From positions 100,365,209 through 100,429,208 of the forward strand of contig NC_087062.1 in the NCBI RefSeq assembly GCF_963678635.1: a DNA stretch of 64,000 nucleotides, in the 5' to 3' direction. Made by a program: the position numbers and the translations under genes. Source of the DNA: Symsagittifera roscoffensis. Its lineage: Eukaryota > Xenacoelomorpha > Acoela > Convolutidae. Position 1 is the stretch's first letter. Every line of letters starts with the position of its first letter. The notes beneath the pieces are model-generated. The model searched no databases. It worked only from the letters and a program-made list of their open reading frames with translations, and was not told the origin of the DNA. This document shows positions 15,601 through 31,675 of the stretch, piece after piece.

Positions 15601-18600
15601 CACACACACTCATAGGACCCAGCCTCAATTCTCCACACTCCACCCACACCTACAGAGAGAGCAGACACAACTAATATCACACACACGTAACACTCGTACA
15701 CAAACAAACAACAAACAAAGAACACATACATACATGTACACACAAACACACAATACACACACGCAACACACACACACACTCATAGGAACCAGCCTCAATT
15801 CTCAACACTCCACCCACACCTGCAGAGAGAGCAGACACAACTGATATCAAACCGCACGTAACACTGGTACGCAAACAAACAAACAAACAAACACACATAC
15901 ATACATGTACACACAAACACACAATTCAACACGCAACACACACACACACTCATAGGACCCAGCCCGTCAATTCTCCACACTCCACCCACACCTACAGAGA
16001 GAGCAGACAACAACTAATATCGACACACCACGTAACACTCGTACACAAACAAACAAACAAACAAACACACATACATACGTGTACACACAAACACACAATA
16101 CACACACGCAACACACACACACACTCATAGGACCAGCCTCAATTCTCCACACCTCCACCCACACTTGCAGAGAGAGCATGACACAACTGATATCACACAC
16201 ACGTACCACCTCGTACAAACACAAAACAAACAAACAAACACACATACATACATGTACACACAAACACACAATACACACACGCAACACACACACACACACA
16301 CTCATAGGACCCAGCCTCAATTCTCCACACTCCACTCACATCTGCAGAGAGAGCAGACACAACTGATATCATACACACGTAACACTCGTACGCAAACAAA
16401 CAAACAAACAAACAAACACACATACATACATGTACACACACAAACACACAATACACACACGCAACACACACACACTCATAGGACCCAGCCTCAATTCTCC
16501 ACGTTCCACCCACACCTACAGAGAGAGCAGAATGACTGATATCACACACACGTACCCCTCGTAACATACATGTACACACAAACACACAATACACACACGC
16601 AACACACACACACACTCATAGGACCCAGCCTCAATTCTCCACACTCCACCCACACCTGCAGAGAGAGCAGACACAACTGATATCACACACACGTACCACT
16701 CGTACACACACAAACAAACAAACAAAAAAACACACATACATACATGTACACACAAACACACAATACACACACGCAACACACACACACACTCATAGGACCC
16801 AGCCTCAGTCCTCCACACTCCACCCACACCTACAGAGAGAGCAGACACAACTAATATCATACACACATAATACTCGTACACACACAAACAAACAAACAAA
16901 CACACATACATACATGTACACACACACACAATACACACACGCAACACACACACACTCATAGGACCCAGCCTCAATTCTCCACACTCCACCCACACCTACA
17001 GAGAGAGCAGACACAACTAATATCACACACACGTAACACTCGTACACAAACAAACAAACAAACAAACACACATACATACATGTACAGACAAACACACAAT
17101 ACACACACGCAACACACACGCACTCATAGGACCCAGCCTCAATTCTCCACACTCCACCCACACCTACAGAGAGAGCAGACATAACTGATATCACACACAC
17201 GTACCACTCGTACACACACAAACAAACCAACAACTAAACACACATACATACATGTACACACAAACACACAATACACACACGCAACACACACAGACACTCA
17301 TAGGACCCAGCCTCAATTCTCCCACTCCACCCACACCTGCAGAGAGAGCAGACACAACTGATATCACACACACGTAGCACTCGTACACACACAAACAAAC
17401 AAACAAACACACATACATACATGTACACACAAACACACAATACACACACGCAGCACACACACACACACACTCATAGGAACCAGCCGCAGTCCTCCACACT
17501 CCACCCACACCTACAGAGAGAGCAGACACAACTTATATCATACACACATAACACTGGTACACACACAAACAAACAAACAAACAAACACACATACATACAT
17601 GTACACACAAACACACAATACACACACGCAACACACACACACACACACACTCAAAGAACCCAGCCTCAATTCTCCACACTCCACCCACACCTGCAGAGAG
17701 AGCAGACACAACTGATATCACACACACGTACCACTCGTCACTCGTACGTACACATTCGCGAGCACACACACCTGCAGAGAGAGCAGACACAACTGCACAC
17801 ACGCAACCTACACACACTCGCAGGACCCCGCCTTACTCCTTCAGACTCCACCCACACCTGCAGAGAGCAGACACAACTATTTCCACAACAAAAACACACA
17901 ATACACACAAACACAACAAACAAACTCACAGGACCCAGCATCACTCCTCCACACTCCACCCAAACTGCAGAGATAGCAGACACAACTGATATCACACACA
18001 CGTACCACTCGTACACAAACAAACAAACAAACAAACAAACACACATACATACATGTACACACAAACACACAATACACACACGCAACACACACACACTCAT
18101 AGGACTCAGCCTCAATTCTCCACACTCCACCCACACCTGCAGAGAGAGCAGACGCAACTGATATCACACACGTAACACTCGTACACAAACAAACAAACAA
18201 ACAAACACACATACATACATGTACACACAAACACACAATACACACACGCAACACACACACACACTGATAGGACCCAGCCTCGATTCTCCACACTCCACCC
18301 ACACCTACAGAGAGAGCAGACACAACTAATATCACACACACGTAACACTCGTACACAAACAAACAAACAAACAAACACACATACATACATGTACACACAA
18401 ACACACAATACACACACGCAACACACACGCACTCATAGGACCCAGCCTCAATTCTCCACACTCCACCCACACCTACAGAGAGAGCAGACATAACTGATAT
18501 CACACACAGGTACCACTCGTACACACACAAACAAACAAACAAACAAACACACATACATACATGTACACACAAACACACAATACACACACGCAACACACAC

Positions 18601-21600
18601 ACACACTCATAGGACCCAGCCTCAATTCTCCCACTCCACCCACACCTGCAGAGAGAGCAGACACAACTGATATCACACACACGTAGCACTCGTACACACA
18701 CAAACAAACAAACAAACACACATACATACATGTACACACAAACACACAATACACACACGCAGCACACACACACACACTCATAGGATCCAGCCTCAGTCCT
18801 CCACACTCCACCCACACTTACAGAGAGAGCAGACACAACTAATATCATACACACATAACACTGGTACACACACACACACAAACAAACAAACAAACACACA
18901 TACATACATGTACACACAAACACACAATACACACACACAACACACACACACACTCAAAGAACCCAGCCTCAATTCTCCACACTCCACCCACATCTGCAGA
19001 GAGAGCAGACGCAACTGATATCACACACACGTACCACTCGTCACTCGTACGTACACATTCGCGAGCACACACACCTGCAGAGAGAGCAGACATAACTGCA
19101 CACACGCAACCTACACACACTCGCAGGACCCCGCCTTACTCCTTCAGACTCCACCCACACCTGCAGAGAGCAGACACAACTATTTCCACAACAAAAACAC
19201 ACAATACACACAAACAAAACAAACAAACTCACAGGACCCAGCATCACTCCTCCACACTCCACCCAAACTGCAGAGATAGCAGACACAACTGATATCACAC
19301 ACACGTACCACTCGTACACACACAAACAAACAAACAAACATACATACATACATACATGTACACACAAACACACAATACACACACGCAACACACACACACT
19401 CATAGGACCCAGCCTCAATTCTCCACACTCCACCCACACCTGCAGAGAGAGCAGACACAACTGATATCACACACACGTAACACTCGTACACAAACAAACA
19501 AACAAACAAACAAACACACATACATACATGTACACACAAACACACAATACACACACGCAACACACACACACACTCATAGTACCCAGCCTCAATTCTCCAC
19601 ACTCGACCCACACCTGCAGAGAGAGCAGACGCAACTGATATCACACACACGTAACACTCGTACACAAACAAACAAACAAACAAACACACATACATACATG
19701 TACACACAAACACACAATACACACACGCAACACACACACTCATAGGAACCAGCCTCACTCCTCCACACTCCACCCACACCTACAAAGAGAGCAGACACAA
19801 CTAATATCATACACACGTAACACTCGTACACAAACAAACAAACAAACAAACACACATACATACATGTACACACAAACACACAATACACACATGCAACACA
19901 CACACACTCATAGGACCCAGCCTCAATTCTCCACACTCCACCCACACCTGCAGAGAGAGCAGACACAACTGATATCACACACACGTACCACTCGTACGTA
20001 CACATTCGCGAGCACACACACCTGCAGAGAGAGCAGACATAACTGCACACACGCAACCTACACACACTCGCAGGACCCCGCCTTACTCCTTCAGACTCCA
20101 CCCATACCTGCAGAGAGCAGACACAACTATTTCCACAACAAAAACACACAATACACACAAAAACAACAAACAAACTCACAGGACCCAGCATCACTCCTCT
20201 ACACTCCACCCAAACTGCAGAGATAGCAGGCACAACTATTATCATACACACCTAACACTCGTACCCAAACAAACAAACAAACAAACACACATACATACAT
20301 GTACACACAAACACACAATACACACATGCAACACACACACACTCATAGGACCCAGCCTCACTCCTCCACACTCCATCCACACCTGCAGAGAGAGCAGTCA
20401 CAACTGATATCACGCACGTACCACTCGTACGTACACATTCACGAGCACACACACCTGCAGAGAGAGCAGACATAACTGCACTCACGCAACCTACACACAC
20501 TCCTAGGACCCCGCCTTACTCCTTCAGACTCCACCCACACCTGCAGAGAGCAGACACAACTATTTTCACAACAAAAACACACAATACACACAAGCACAGC
20601 AAACAAACTCACAGGACCCAGCATCACTCCTCCACACTCCACCCAAACCTGCAGAGATAGCAGGCACAACTATTATCATAGACACATAACACTCGTACCC
20701 AAACGAACAAACGAACACACATACATACATGTACAAAAAAACACACAATACACACACGCATCACACACACACTAATAGGACCAAGATTCACTCCTCCACA
20801 ATCCACCCACACCTACAGAGAGCAGACACAACTAATATCATACACACGTAACACTCGTACACAAAGAAACAAACAAACAAACACACATACATACATGTAC
20901 ACACAAACACACAATACACACACGTAACACACACACACACACACACAGTCATAGGACCCAGCCTCAATTCTCCACACTCCACCCACACCTGCAGAGAGAG
21001 CAGACACAACTGATATCACACACACGTACCACTCGTACACAAACAAACAAACAAACAAACACACATACATATATGTACACACAAACACACAATACACACA
21101 CGCAACACACACACACTCATAGGACCAAGGTTCACTCCTCCACAATCCACCCACAGAGAGCAGACACAACTAATATCATACACACGTAACACTCGTACAC
21201 AAACAAACAAACAAACAAACACACATACATACATGTACACACAAACACACAATACACACACGCAACACACACACACTCATACGACCCAGCCTCAATTCTC
21301 CACACTCCACCCACACCTGCAGAGAGAGCAGACACAACTGATATCACACACACGTACCACTCGTACACACACAAACAAACAAACAAACACACATACATAC
21401 ATGTACACACAAACACACAATACACACATGCAACACACACACAATCATAGGACCCAGCCTCAATTCTCCACACTCCACCCACACCTGCAGAGAGAGCAGA
21501 CACAACTGATATCACACACACGTACCACTGGTATACACACAAACAAACAAACACACATACATACATGTACACACAATACACACACGCAGAACACACACAC

Positions 21601-23070
21601 TCATAGGACCCAGCCTCACTCCTCCACACTCCACCCACACCTACAAAGAGCAGACACAACTAATATCATACACACGTAACACTCGTACACAAACAAACGA
21701 ACAAACAAACACACATACATACATGTACACACAAACACACAATACACACACGCAACACACACACTCATAGGACCCAGCCTCACTCCTCCACACTCCACCC
21801 ACACCTACAGAGAGCAGACACAACTAATACCATACACACGTACCACTCGTACACAAACAAACAAACAAACACACATACATACATGTACACACAAACACAC
21901 AATACACACATGCAACACACACACACTCATAGGACCCAGCCTCAATTCTCCACACTCCGCCCACACCTGCAGAGAGAGCAGACACAACTGATATCACACA
22001 CACGTACCACTCGTATACACACAAACAAACAAACAAACACACATACATACATGTACACACAAACACACAAAACACACACGCAACACACACACACTCATAG
22101 GTCCCAGCCTCACTCCTCCACACTCCATCCACACCTGCAGAGAGAGCAGACACAACTGATATCACACACACGTACCACTCGTACGTACACATTCACGAGC
22201 ACACACACCTGCAGAGAGAGCAGACATAACTGCACACACGCAACCTACACACACTCGCAGGACCCCGCCTTACTCCTCCAGGCTCCACCCACACCTGCAG
22301 AGAGCAGACACAACTATTTTCACAACAAAAACACACAATACACACAAACACAACAAACAAGCTCACAGAACCCAGCATCACTCCTCCACACTCCACCCAA
22401 ACCTGCCGAGAGAGCAGACTCAACTGATATCACACACACGTAACACTCGTACACACACAAACAAACAAACAAACAAACAAACAAACAAACAAACAAACAC
22501 AAATACATACATGTACACACAAACACACAATACACACACGCAACACACACACACTCATAGGACCCAGCCTCACTCCTCCACACTCCACCAACACCAGCAG
22601 AGAGAGCAGGCACAATTGATATCACACACACGTACCACTCGTACGTACACATTCACGAGCACACACACACCTGCAGAGAGAGCAGACATAGCTGCACACA
22701 CACAACCTACACACACTCGCAGGACCCCACCTTACTCCTTCAGACTCCACCCACACCTGCAGAGAGAGCAGACACCACTGATATCACACACACTTACCAC
22801 TCGTATTCACATAAACAAACAAACAAACAAACAAACACACATACATACATGTACACACAAACACACAATACACACACGCAACACACACACACTCATAGGA
22901 CCCAGCCTCACTCCTCCACACTCCACCCACACCTACAGATAGAGCAGACACAACTAATATCATACACACGTAACACTTGTACACAAACAAACAAACAAAC
23001 AAACAAACAAACAAACACACATACATACATGTACACACAAACACACAATACACACACGCAACACACACAC
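12681..23070. repeat. Higher-order duplication, copy 2 (about 10.4 kb)
   Basis: This is the second copy of the block at 2440-12680 and starts directly where copy 1 ends. It carries one additional monomer near 15790-15960 and lacks part of one CAAA/CA tract near 16560. From about 16.6 kb onward it is almost identical to copy 1. From about 13.0 to 16.6 kb it differs by many single-base insertions and deletions inside otherwise conserved motifs. This may be a true tandem duplication or a falsely joined second haplotype. Confidence 0.8.
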
Positions 23071-26000
23071 ACTCAAAGGACCTAGCCTCAATTCTCCACA
23101 CTCCACCCACACCTGCAGAGAGAGCAGACACAACTGATATCACATACACGTACCACTCGTACACACACAAACAAACAAACAAACAAACACACATACATAC
23201 ATGTACACACAAACACACAATACACACACGCAACACACACACACTCATGGGACCCAGCCTCACTCCTCCACACTCCATCCAAACCTGCAGAGAGAGCAGA
23301 TACAACTGATATCACACACACGTACCACTCGTACGTACACATTCACGAGCACACACACCTGCAGAGAGAGCAGACATAACTGCACACACGCAACCTACAC
23401 ACACTCGCAGGACCCCGCCTTACTCCTTCAGACTCCACCCACACCTGCAGAGAGCAGACACAACTATTTTCACCAAAAAACACACAATACACACAAACAC
23501 AACAAACAAACTCACAGGACCCAGCATCTTTCCTCCACACTCCACCCAAACCTACAGAGATAGCAGGCACAACTATTATCATACACACGTAACACTCGTA
23601 TCCATACAAACAAACAAACACACATACATACATGTACAAAAAAAACTCACAATACACACACGCATCACACACACAATAAGAGGACCAAGGTTCACTCCTC
23701 GACACTCCATTGAAACATGCCGAGAGAGCAGACTCAACTGATATCACACACACGTAACACTCGTACACACACAAACAAACAAACAAACACACATACATAC
23801 ATGTACACACAAACACACAATACACACACGCAACACACACACACTCATAGGACCCAGCCTCACTCCTCCACACTCCACCCACACCTACAGGGAGAGCAGA
23901 CACAACTAATATCATACACACGTAACACTCGTACACAAACAAACAAACAAACAAACAAACACATACATACATGTACACACAAACACACAATACACACACG
24001 CAACACACACACACTCATAGGACCTAGCCTCAATTCTCCACACTCCACCCACACCTGCAGAGAGAGCAGACACAACTGATATCACATACACGTACCACTC
24101 GTACACACACAAACAAACAAACAAACAAACACACATACATACATGTACACACAAACACACAATACACACACGCAACACACACACACACACACACTCATAG
24201 GACCCAGCCTCACTCCTCCACACTCCACCCACACCTGCAGAGAGAGCAGGTACAATTGATATCACACACAAGTACCACTCGTACGTACACATTCACGAGC
24301 ACACACACACCTGCAGAGAGAGCAGACATAGCTGCACACACACAACCAACACACACTCGCAGGACCCCACCTTACTCCTTCAGACTCCACCCACATCTGC
24401 AGAGAGCAGACACAACTATTTTAACAACAAAAACACACAATACACACAAACACAACAAACAAACTCACAGGACCCAGCATCGCTCCTCCACACTCCACCC
24501 GAACCTGCAGAGATAGCAGGCACAACTATTATCATACACACGTAACACTTGTACACAAACAAACAAACAAACACACATACATACATGTACAGAAAAACAC
24601 ACAATACACACACGCATCACACACACACACTAATAGGACCAAGGTTCACTCCTCCACACTCCAACATTACCTGCAGAGATAGCAGGCACAACTATTATCA
24701 TACACACGTAACACTCGTACACAAACAAACAAACAAACACACATACATACATGTACAAAAAAACACACAATACACACACGCATCACAAACACACTCACAG
24801 GACCCAGCATCACTCCTCCACACTCCACCCAAACCTGCAGAGAGAGCAGACACAACTGATATCACACACACGTACCACTCGTACGTACAAATTCACGAGC
24901 AGACACACCTGCAGAGAGAGCAGGCATAACTGCACACACGCAACCTACACACACTCGCAGGACCCCGCCTTACTCCTTCAGACTCCACCCACACCTGCAG
25001 AGAGCAGACACAACTATTTTCACAACAAAAACACACAATACACACAAGCACAGCAAACACACTCACAGGACCCATCATCACTCCTCCACACTCCACCCAA
25101 ACCTGCAGAGAGAGCAGGCACAACTATTATCATACACAAGTACAATCGTACACAAACAAACAAACAAACACACATACATACATGTACAAAAAAAAACACA
25201 CAATAAACACACGCATCGCAAACACACTCACAGAACCCAGCATCACTCCTCCACACTCCACCCACACCTGCAGAGAGAGCAAGCACAACTGATATCACAC
25301 ACACGTACCACTCGTACGTACACATTCACGAGCACACACGCACCTGCAGAGAGAGCAGACATAATTGTACACACACAACCTACACACACTCGCAGGACCC
25401 CGCCTTACCCCTTCAGAATCCACCCACATCTGAAGAGAGCAGACACAACAATTTTCACAACAAAAACACTCAATACACACAAACACAACAAACACACTCA
25501 CAGGACCCAGCATCACTCCTCCACACTCCACCCACACCTACAGAGAGAGCAGACACAACAGATATCACACACACGTAACACTCGTACACACACAAACAAA
25601 CAAACAAACACACCCACACACATACATGTACACACAAACACACAATACACACACGCAACACACACACACTCATAGGACCCAGCCTCATTCCTCCACACTC
25701 CATCCACACCTGCAGAGAGAGCAAGCACAACTGATATCACACACACGTACCACTCGTACGTATACATTCACGAGCACACACACACCTGCAGAGAGAGCAG
25801 ACATAACTGTACACAAACAACCTACACACACTCGCAGGACCCCACCTTACTCCTTCAGACTCCACCCACATCTGCAGAGAGCAGACACAACTATTTTCAC
25901 AACAAAAACACACAATACATACAAACAAAACAAACAAACTCACAGGACCCAGCATCACTCCTCCACACTCCACCCGAACCTGCAGAGATAGCAGGCACAA

Positions 26001-26970
26001 CTATTATCATACACACGTAACACTCGTACACAAACAAACAAACAAACACACATACATACATGTACAAAAAAACACACAATACACACACGCATCACACACA
26101 CACTCACAGGACCCATCATCACTCCTCCACACTACACCCACACCTGCGGAGATAGCAGGCACAACTATTATCTTACATACGTAACACTCGTACACAAACA
26201 AACAAACAAACACACATACATACATGTACAAAAAAACACACAATACACACACGCATCACAAACACACTCACAGGACCCAGCATCACTCCTCCACACTCCA
26301 CCCAAACCTGCAGAGAGAGCAGACACAACTGATATCACACACACGTACCACTCGTACGTAAAAATTCACGAGCAGGCACACCTGCAGAGAGAGCTGGCAT
26401 AACTGCACACACGCAACCCACACACACTCGCAGGACCCCGCCTTACTCCTTCAGACTCCACCCACACCTGCAGAGAGCAGACACAACTATTTTCACAACA
26501 AAAACACACAATACACACAAACACAACAAACACACTCACAGGACCCAGCATCACTCCTCCACACTCCACCCACACCTGCAGAAAGAGCAAGCACAACTGA
26601 TATCACACACACGTACCACTCGTACGTACACATTCACGAGCACACACACACCTGCAGAGAGAGCAGACATAACTGTACACACACAACCTACACACACTCA
26701 CAGGACCCCGCCTTACCCCTTCAGAATCCACCCACACCTGCAGAGAGCAGAAAAAATAATTTTCACAACAAAAACACACAATACACACAAACACAACAAA
26801 CACACTCACAGGACCCAGCATCACTCCTCCACACTCCACCCACACCTATAGAGAGAGCAGACACAACTGATATCACACACACGTAACACTCGTACACACA
26901 CAAACAAACAAACAAACCCACACACATACATGTACACACAAACACACAATACACACACGCAACAAACACA

Positions 26971-28845
26971 CTCATAGGACCCAGCCTCACTCCTCCACAC
27001 TACACCCACACCTGCAGAGATAGCAGGCACAACTATTATCTTACATACGTAACACTCGTACACAAACAAACAAACAAACACACATACATACATGTACAAA
27101 AAAACACACAATACACACACGCATCACAAACACACTCACAGGACCCAGCATCACTCCTCCACACTCCACCCAAACCTGCAGAGAGAGCAGACACAACTGA
27201 TATCACACACACGTACCACTCGGTCGTACAAATTCACGAGCAGACACACCTGCAGAGAGAGCAGGCATAACTGCACAAACGCAACCTACACACACTCGCA
27301 GGACCCCGCCTTACTCCTTCAGACTCCACCCACACCTGCAGAGAGCAGACACAACTGTTTTCACAACAAAAACACACAATACACACAAACACAACAAACA
27401 CACTCACAGGACCCAGCATCACTCCTCCACACTCCAACCACACCTGCAGAGAGAGCAAGCACAACTGATATCACACACACGTACCACTCGTACGTACACA
27501 TTCACGAGCACACACACACACACCTGCAGAGAGAGCAGACATAACTGTACACACACAACCTACACACACTCGCAGGACCCCGCCTTACCCCTTCAGAATC
27601 CACCCACACCTGCAGAGAGCAGAAAAAATAATTTTCACAACAAAAACACACAATACACAAACACAACAAACACACTCACAGGACCCAGCATCACTCCTCC
27701 ACACTCCACCCACACCTACAGAGAGAGCAGACACAACTGATATCACACACACGTAACACTCGAACACACACAAACAAACAAACAAACCCACACACATACA
27801 TGTACACACAAACACACAATACACACACGCAACACACACACGCCCATAGGACCCAGCCTCACTCCTCCACACTCCACCCACACCTGCACAACAAAAACAC
27901 ACAATACACACAAACACAACAAACACACTCATAGGACCCAGCCTCACTCCTCCACACTACACCCACACCTGCAGAGATAGCAGGCACAACTATTATCTTA
28001 CATACGTAACACTCGTACACAAACAAACAAACAAACACACATACATACATGTACAAAAAAAACACACAATACACACACGCATCACAAACACACTCACAGG
28101 ACCCAGCATCACTCCTCCACACTCCACCCAAACCTGCAGAGAGAGCAGACACAACTGATATCACACACACGTACCACTCGGTCGTACAAATTCACGAGCA
28201 GACACACCTGCAGAGAGAGCAGGCATAACTGCACAAACGCAACCTACACACACTCGCAGGACCCCGCCTTACTCCTTCAGACTCCACCCACACCTGCAGA
28301 GAGCAGACACAACTGTTTTCACAACAAAAACACACAATACACACAAACACAACAAACACACTCACAGGACCCAGCATCACTCCTCCACACTCCAACCACA
28401 CCTGCAGAGAGAGCAAGCACAACTGATATCACACACACGTACCACTCGTACGTACACATTCACGAGCACACACACACACACCTGCAGAGAGAGCAGACAT
28501 AACTGTACACACACAACCTACACACACTCGCAGGACCCCGCCTTACCCCTTCAGAATCCACCCACACCTGCAGAGAGCAGAAAAAATAATTTTCACAACA
28601 AAAACACACAATACACAAACACAACAAACACACTCACAGGACCCAGCATCACTCCTCCACACTCCACCCACACCTACAGAGAGAGCAGACACAACTGATA
28701 TCACACACACGTAACACTCGAACACACACAAACAAACAAACAAACCCACACACATACATGTACACACAAACACACAATACACACACGCAACACACACACA
28801 CCCATAGGACCCAGCCTCACTCCTCCACACTCCACCCACACCTGC
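26971..28845. repeat. Tandem duplication of a 957-958 bp composite repeat
   Basis: The block 26971-27887 recurs almost perfectly at 27928-28845 (offset 957, then 958 after one extra A in a CAAAAAAA run). It contains one type-1 and several type-2 monomers. Private variants shared by both copies include GAGCAGAAAAAATAATTTTC and the GTACCACTCGGTCGTAC variant. The very high identity marks a recent duplication. Confidence 0.85.
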
Positions 28846-30847
28846 AGAGCGAGCAAGCACAACTGATATCACACACACGTACCACTCGTACGTACACATT
28901 CACGAGCACACACACACCTGCAAAGAGAGCAGACATAACTGTACACACACAACCTACACACACTCGCAGGACCCCACCTTACTCCTTCAGACTCCACCCA
29001 CATCTGCAGAGAGCAGACACAACTATTTTCATAACAAAAACAGACAATACACACAAACACAACAAACAAACTCACAGGACCCAGCATCACTCCTCCACAC
29101 TCCACCCGAACCTGCAGAGATAGCAGGCACAACTATTATCATACACACGTAATACTCGTACACAAACAAACAAACAAACAAACACACATACATACATGTA
29201 CAAAAAAACACACAGTACACACACGCATCACACACACACACTAATAGGACCAAGGTTCACTCCTCCACACTCCAACATAACCTGCAGAGATAGCAGGCAC
29301 AACTATTATCATACACACGTAACACTCGTACACAAACAACCAAACAAACACACATACACACATGTACAAAAAACACACAATACACACACGCATCACAAAC
29401 ACACTCACAGGACCCAGCATCACTCCTCCACACTCCACCCAAACCTGCAGAGAGAGAGCAGACACAACTGATATCACACACACGTACCACTCGTACGTAC
29501 AAATTCACGAGCAGACACACCTGCAGAGAGAGCAGGCATAACTGCACACACGCAACCTACACACACTCGCAGGACCCCGCCTTACTCCTTCAGACTCCAC
29601 CCACACCTGCAGAGAGCAGACACAACTATTTTCACAACAAAAACACACAATACACACAAACACAACAAACACACTAATAGGACCCAGCATCACTCATCCA
29701 CACTCCACCCAAACCTGCAGAGAGAGCAGGTACAGTTATTATCATACACACGTACACTCGTACACAAACAAACAAACAAACAAACACACATAAATACATG
29801 TACAAAAAAACACACAATACACACACGCATCACAAACACACTCACAGGACCCAGCATCACTCCTCCACACTCCACCCACACCTGCAGAGAGAGCAAGCAC
29901 AACTGATATCACACACACGTACCACTCGTACGTAAACATTCACGAGCACACACATACCTGCAGAGAGAACAGACATAATTGTACACACACAACCTACACA
30001 CACTCGCAGGACCCCGCCTTACCCCTTCAGAATCCACCCACACCTGCAGAGAGCAAACACAACAATTTTCACAACAAAAACACACAATACACACAAACAC
30101 AACAAACACACTCACAGGACCCAGCATCACTCCTCCACACTCCACCCACACCTACAGAGAGAGAGCAGACACAACTGATATCACACACACGTAACACTCG
30201 TACACACACAAACAAACAAACAAACCCACACACATACATGTACACACAAACATACAATACACACACGCAACACACACACACTCATAGGACCCAGCCTCAC
30301 TCCTCCACACTCCACCCACACCTGCAGAGAGAGCAGGCACAACTATTATCATACACACGTACACTCGTAAAACAAACAAACAAACAAACACACATACATA
30401 CATGTACAAAAAAACACACAATACACACACGCATCACAAACACACTCACAGGACCCAGCATCACTCCTCCACACTCCACCCAAACCTGCACAGAGAGCAG
30501 GCACAACTGATATCACACACACGTACCACCCGTACGTACACATTCACGAGCACACACACACACCTGCACAGAGAGCAGAAATAACTGCACACACACACAA
30601 CCTACACACACTCGCAGGACCCCGCCTTTTTCCTTCAGACTCCACCCACACCTGCAGTGAGCAGATACAACTATTTTCACAACAAAAACACACAATACAC
30701 ACAAACACAACAAACACACTCACAGGACCCAGCATCACTCCTCCACACTCCACCCAAACCTGCAGAGAGAGCAGGCACAACTATTATCATACACACGTAA
30801 CACTCGTACACACACACACAATCAAGCAAACAAACACACATACAAAC

Positions 30848-31675
30848 ATGTACACACAAACACACAATACACACACGCAACACACACACACTCATAGGAC
30901 CCAGCCTAACTCCTCCACACTCCACCCACACCTGCAGAGAGCAGGCACAACTGATATCACACACACGTACCACTCGTATGTACACGTTCACGAGCACACA
31001 CACACCTGCAGAGAGAGCAGACATAACTGCACACACACAACCTACACACACTCGCAGGACCCCGCCTTACCCCTTCAGAATCCACCCACACCTGCAGAGA
31101 GCAGACACAACTATTTCCACAACAAAAACACACAATACACACAAACACAACAAACAAACTCACAGGACCCAGCATCACTCCTCCACACTCCACCCAAACT
31201 GCAGAGATAGCAGACACAACTGATATCACACACACGTACCACTCGTACACAAACAAACAAACAAACAAACACACATACATACATGTACACACAAACACAC
31301 AATACACACACGCAACACACACACACTCATAGGACCCAGCCTAACTCCTCCACACTCCACCCACACCTGCAGAGAGCAGGCACAACTGATATCACACACA
31401 CGTACCACTCGTATGTACACGTTCACGAGCACACACACACCTGCAGAGAGAGCAGACATAACTGTACACACACAACCTACACACACTCGCTGTACCCCGC
31501 CTTACTCCTTCAGACTCCACCCACACCTGCAGAGAGCAGGCACAACTATTTTCACAACAAAAACACACAATACACACAAACACAACAAAGACACTCACAG
31601 GACCCAGCATCATTCCTCCACACTCCAATCAAACCTGCAGAGAGAGCTGGCACAACTATTATCATACACACGTAA
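30848..31675. repeat. Tandem duplication of an approximately 435-bp two-monomer block
   Basis: A block beginning GTACACACAAACACACAATA and carrying the private variants CCTAACTCCTCCACACTCC and TCGTATGTACACGTTCACG occurs from 30848 and again from 31283, an offset of 435 bp. It pairs one type-1 with one type-2 monomer, so the dimer has itself been duplicated. Confidence 0.75.
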
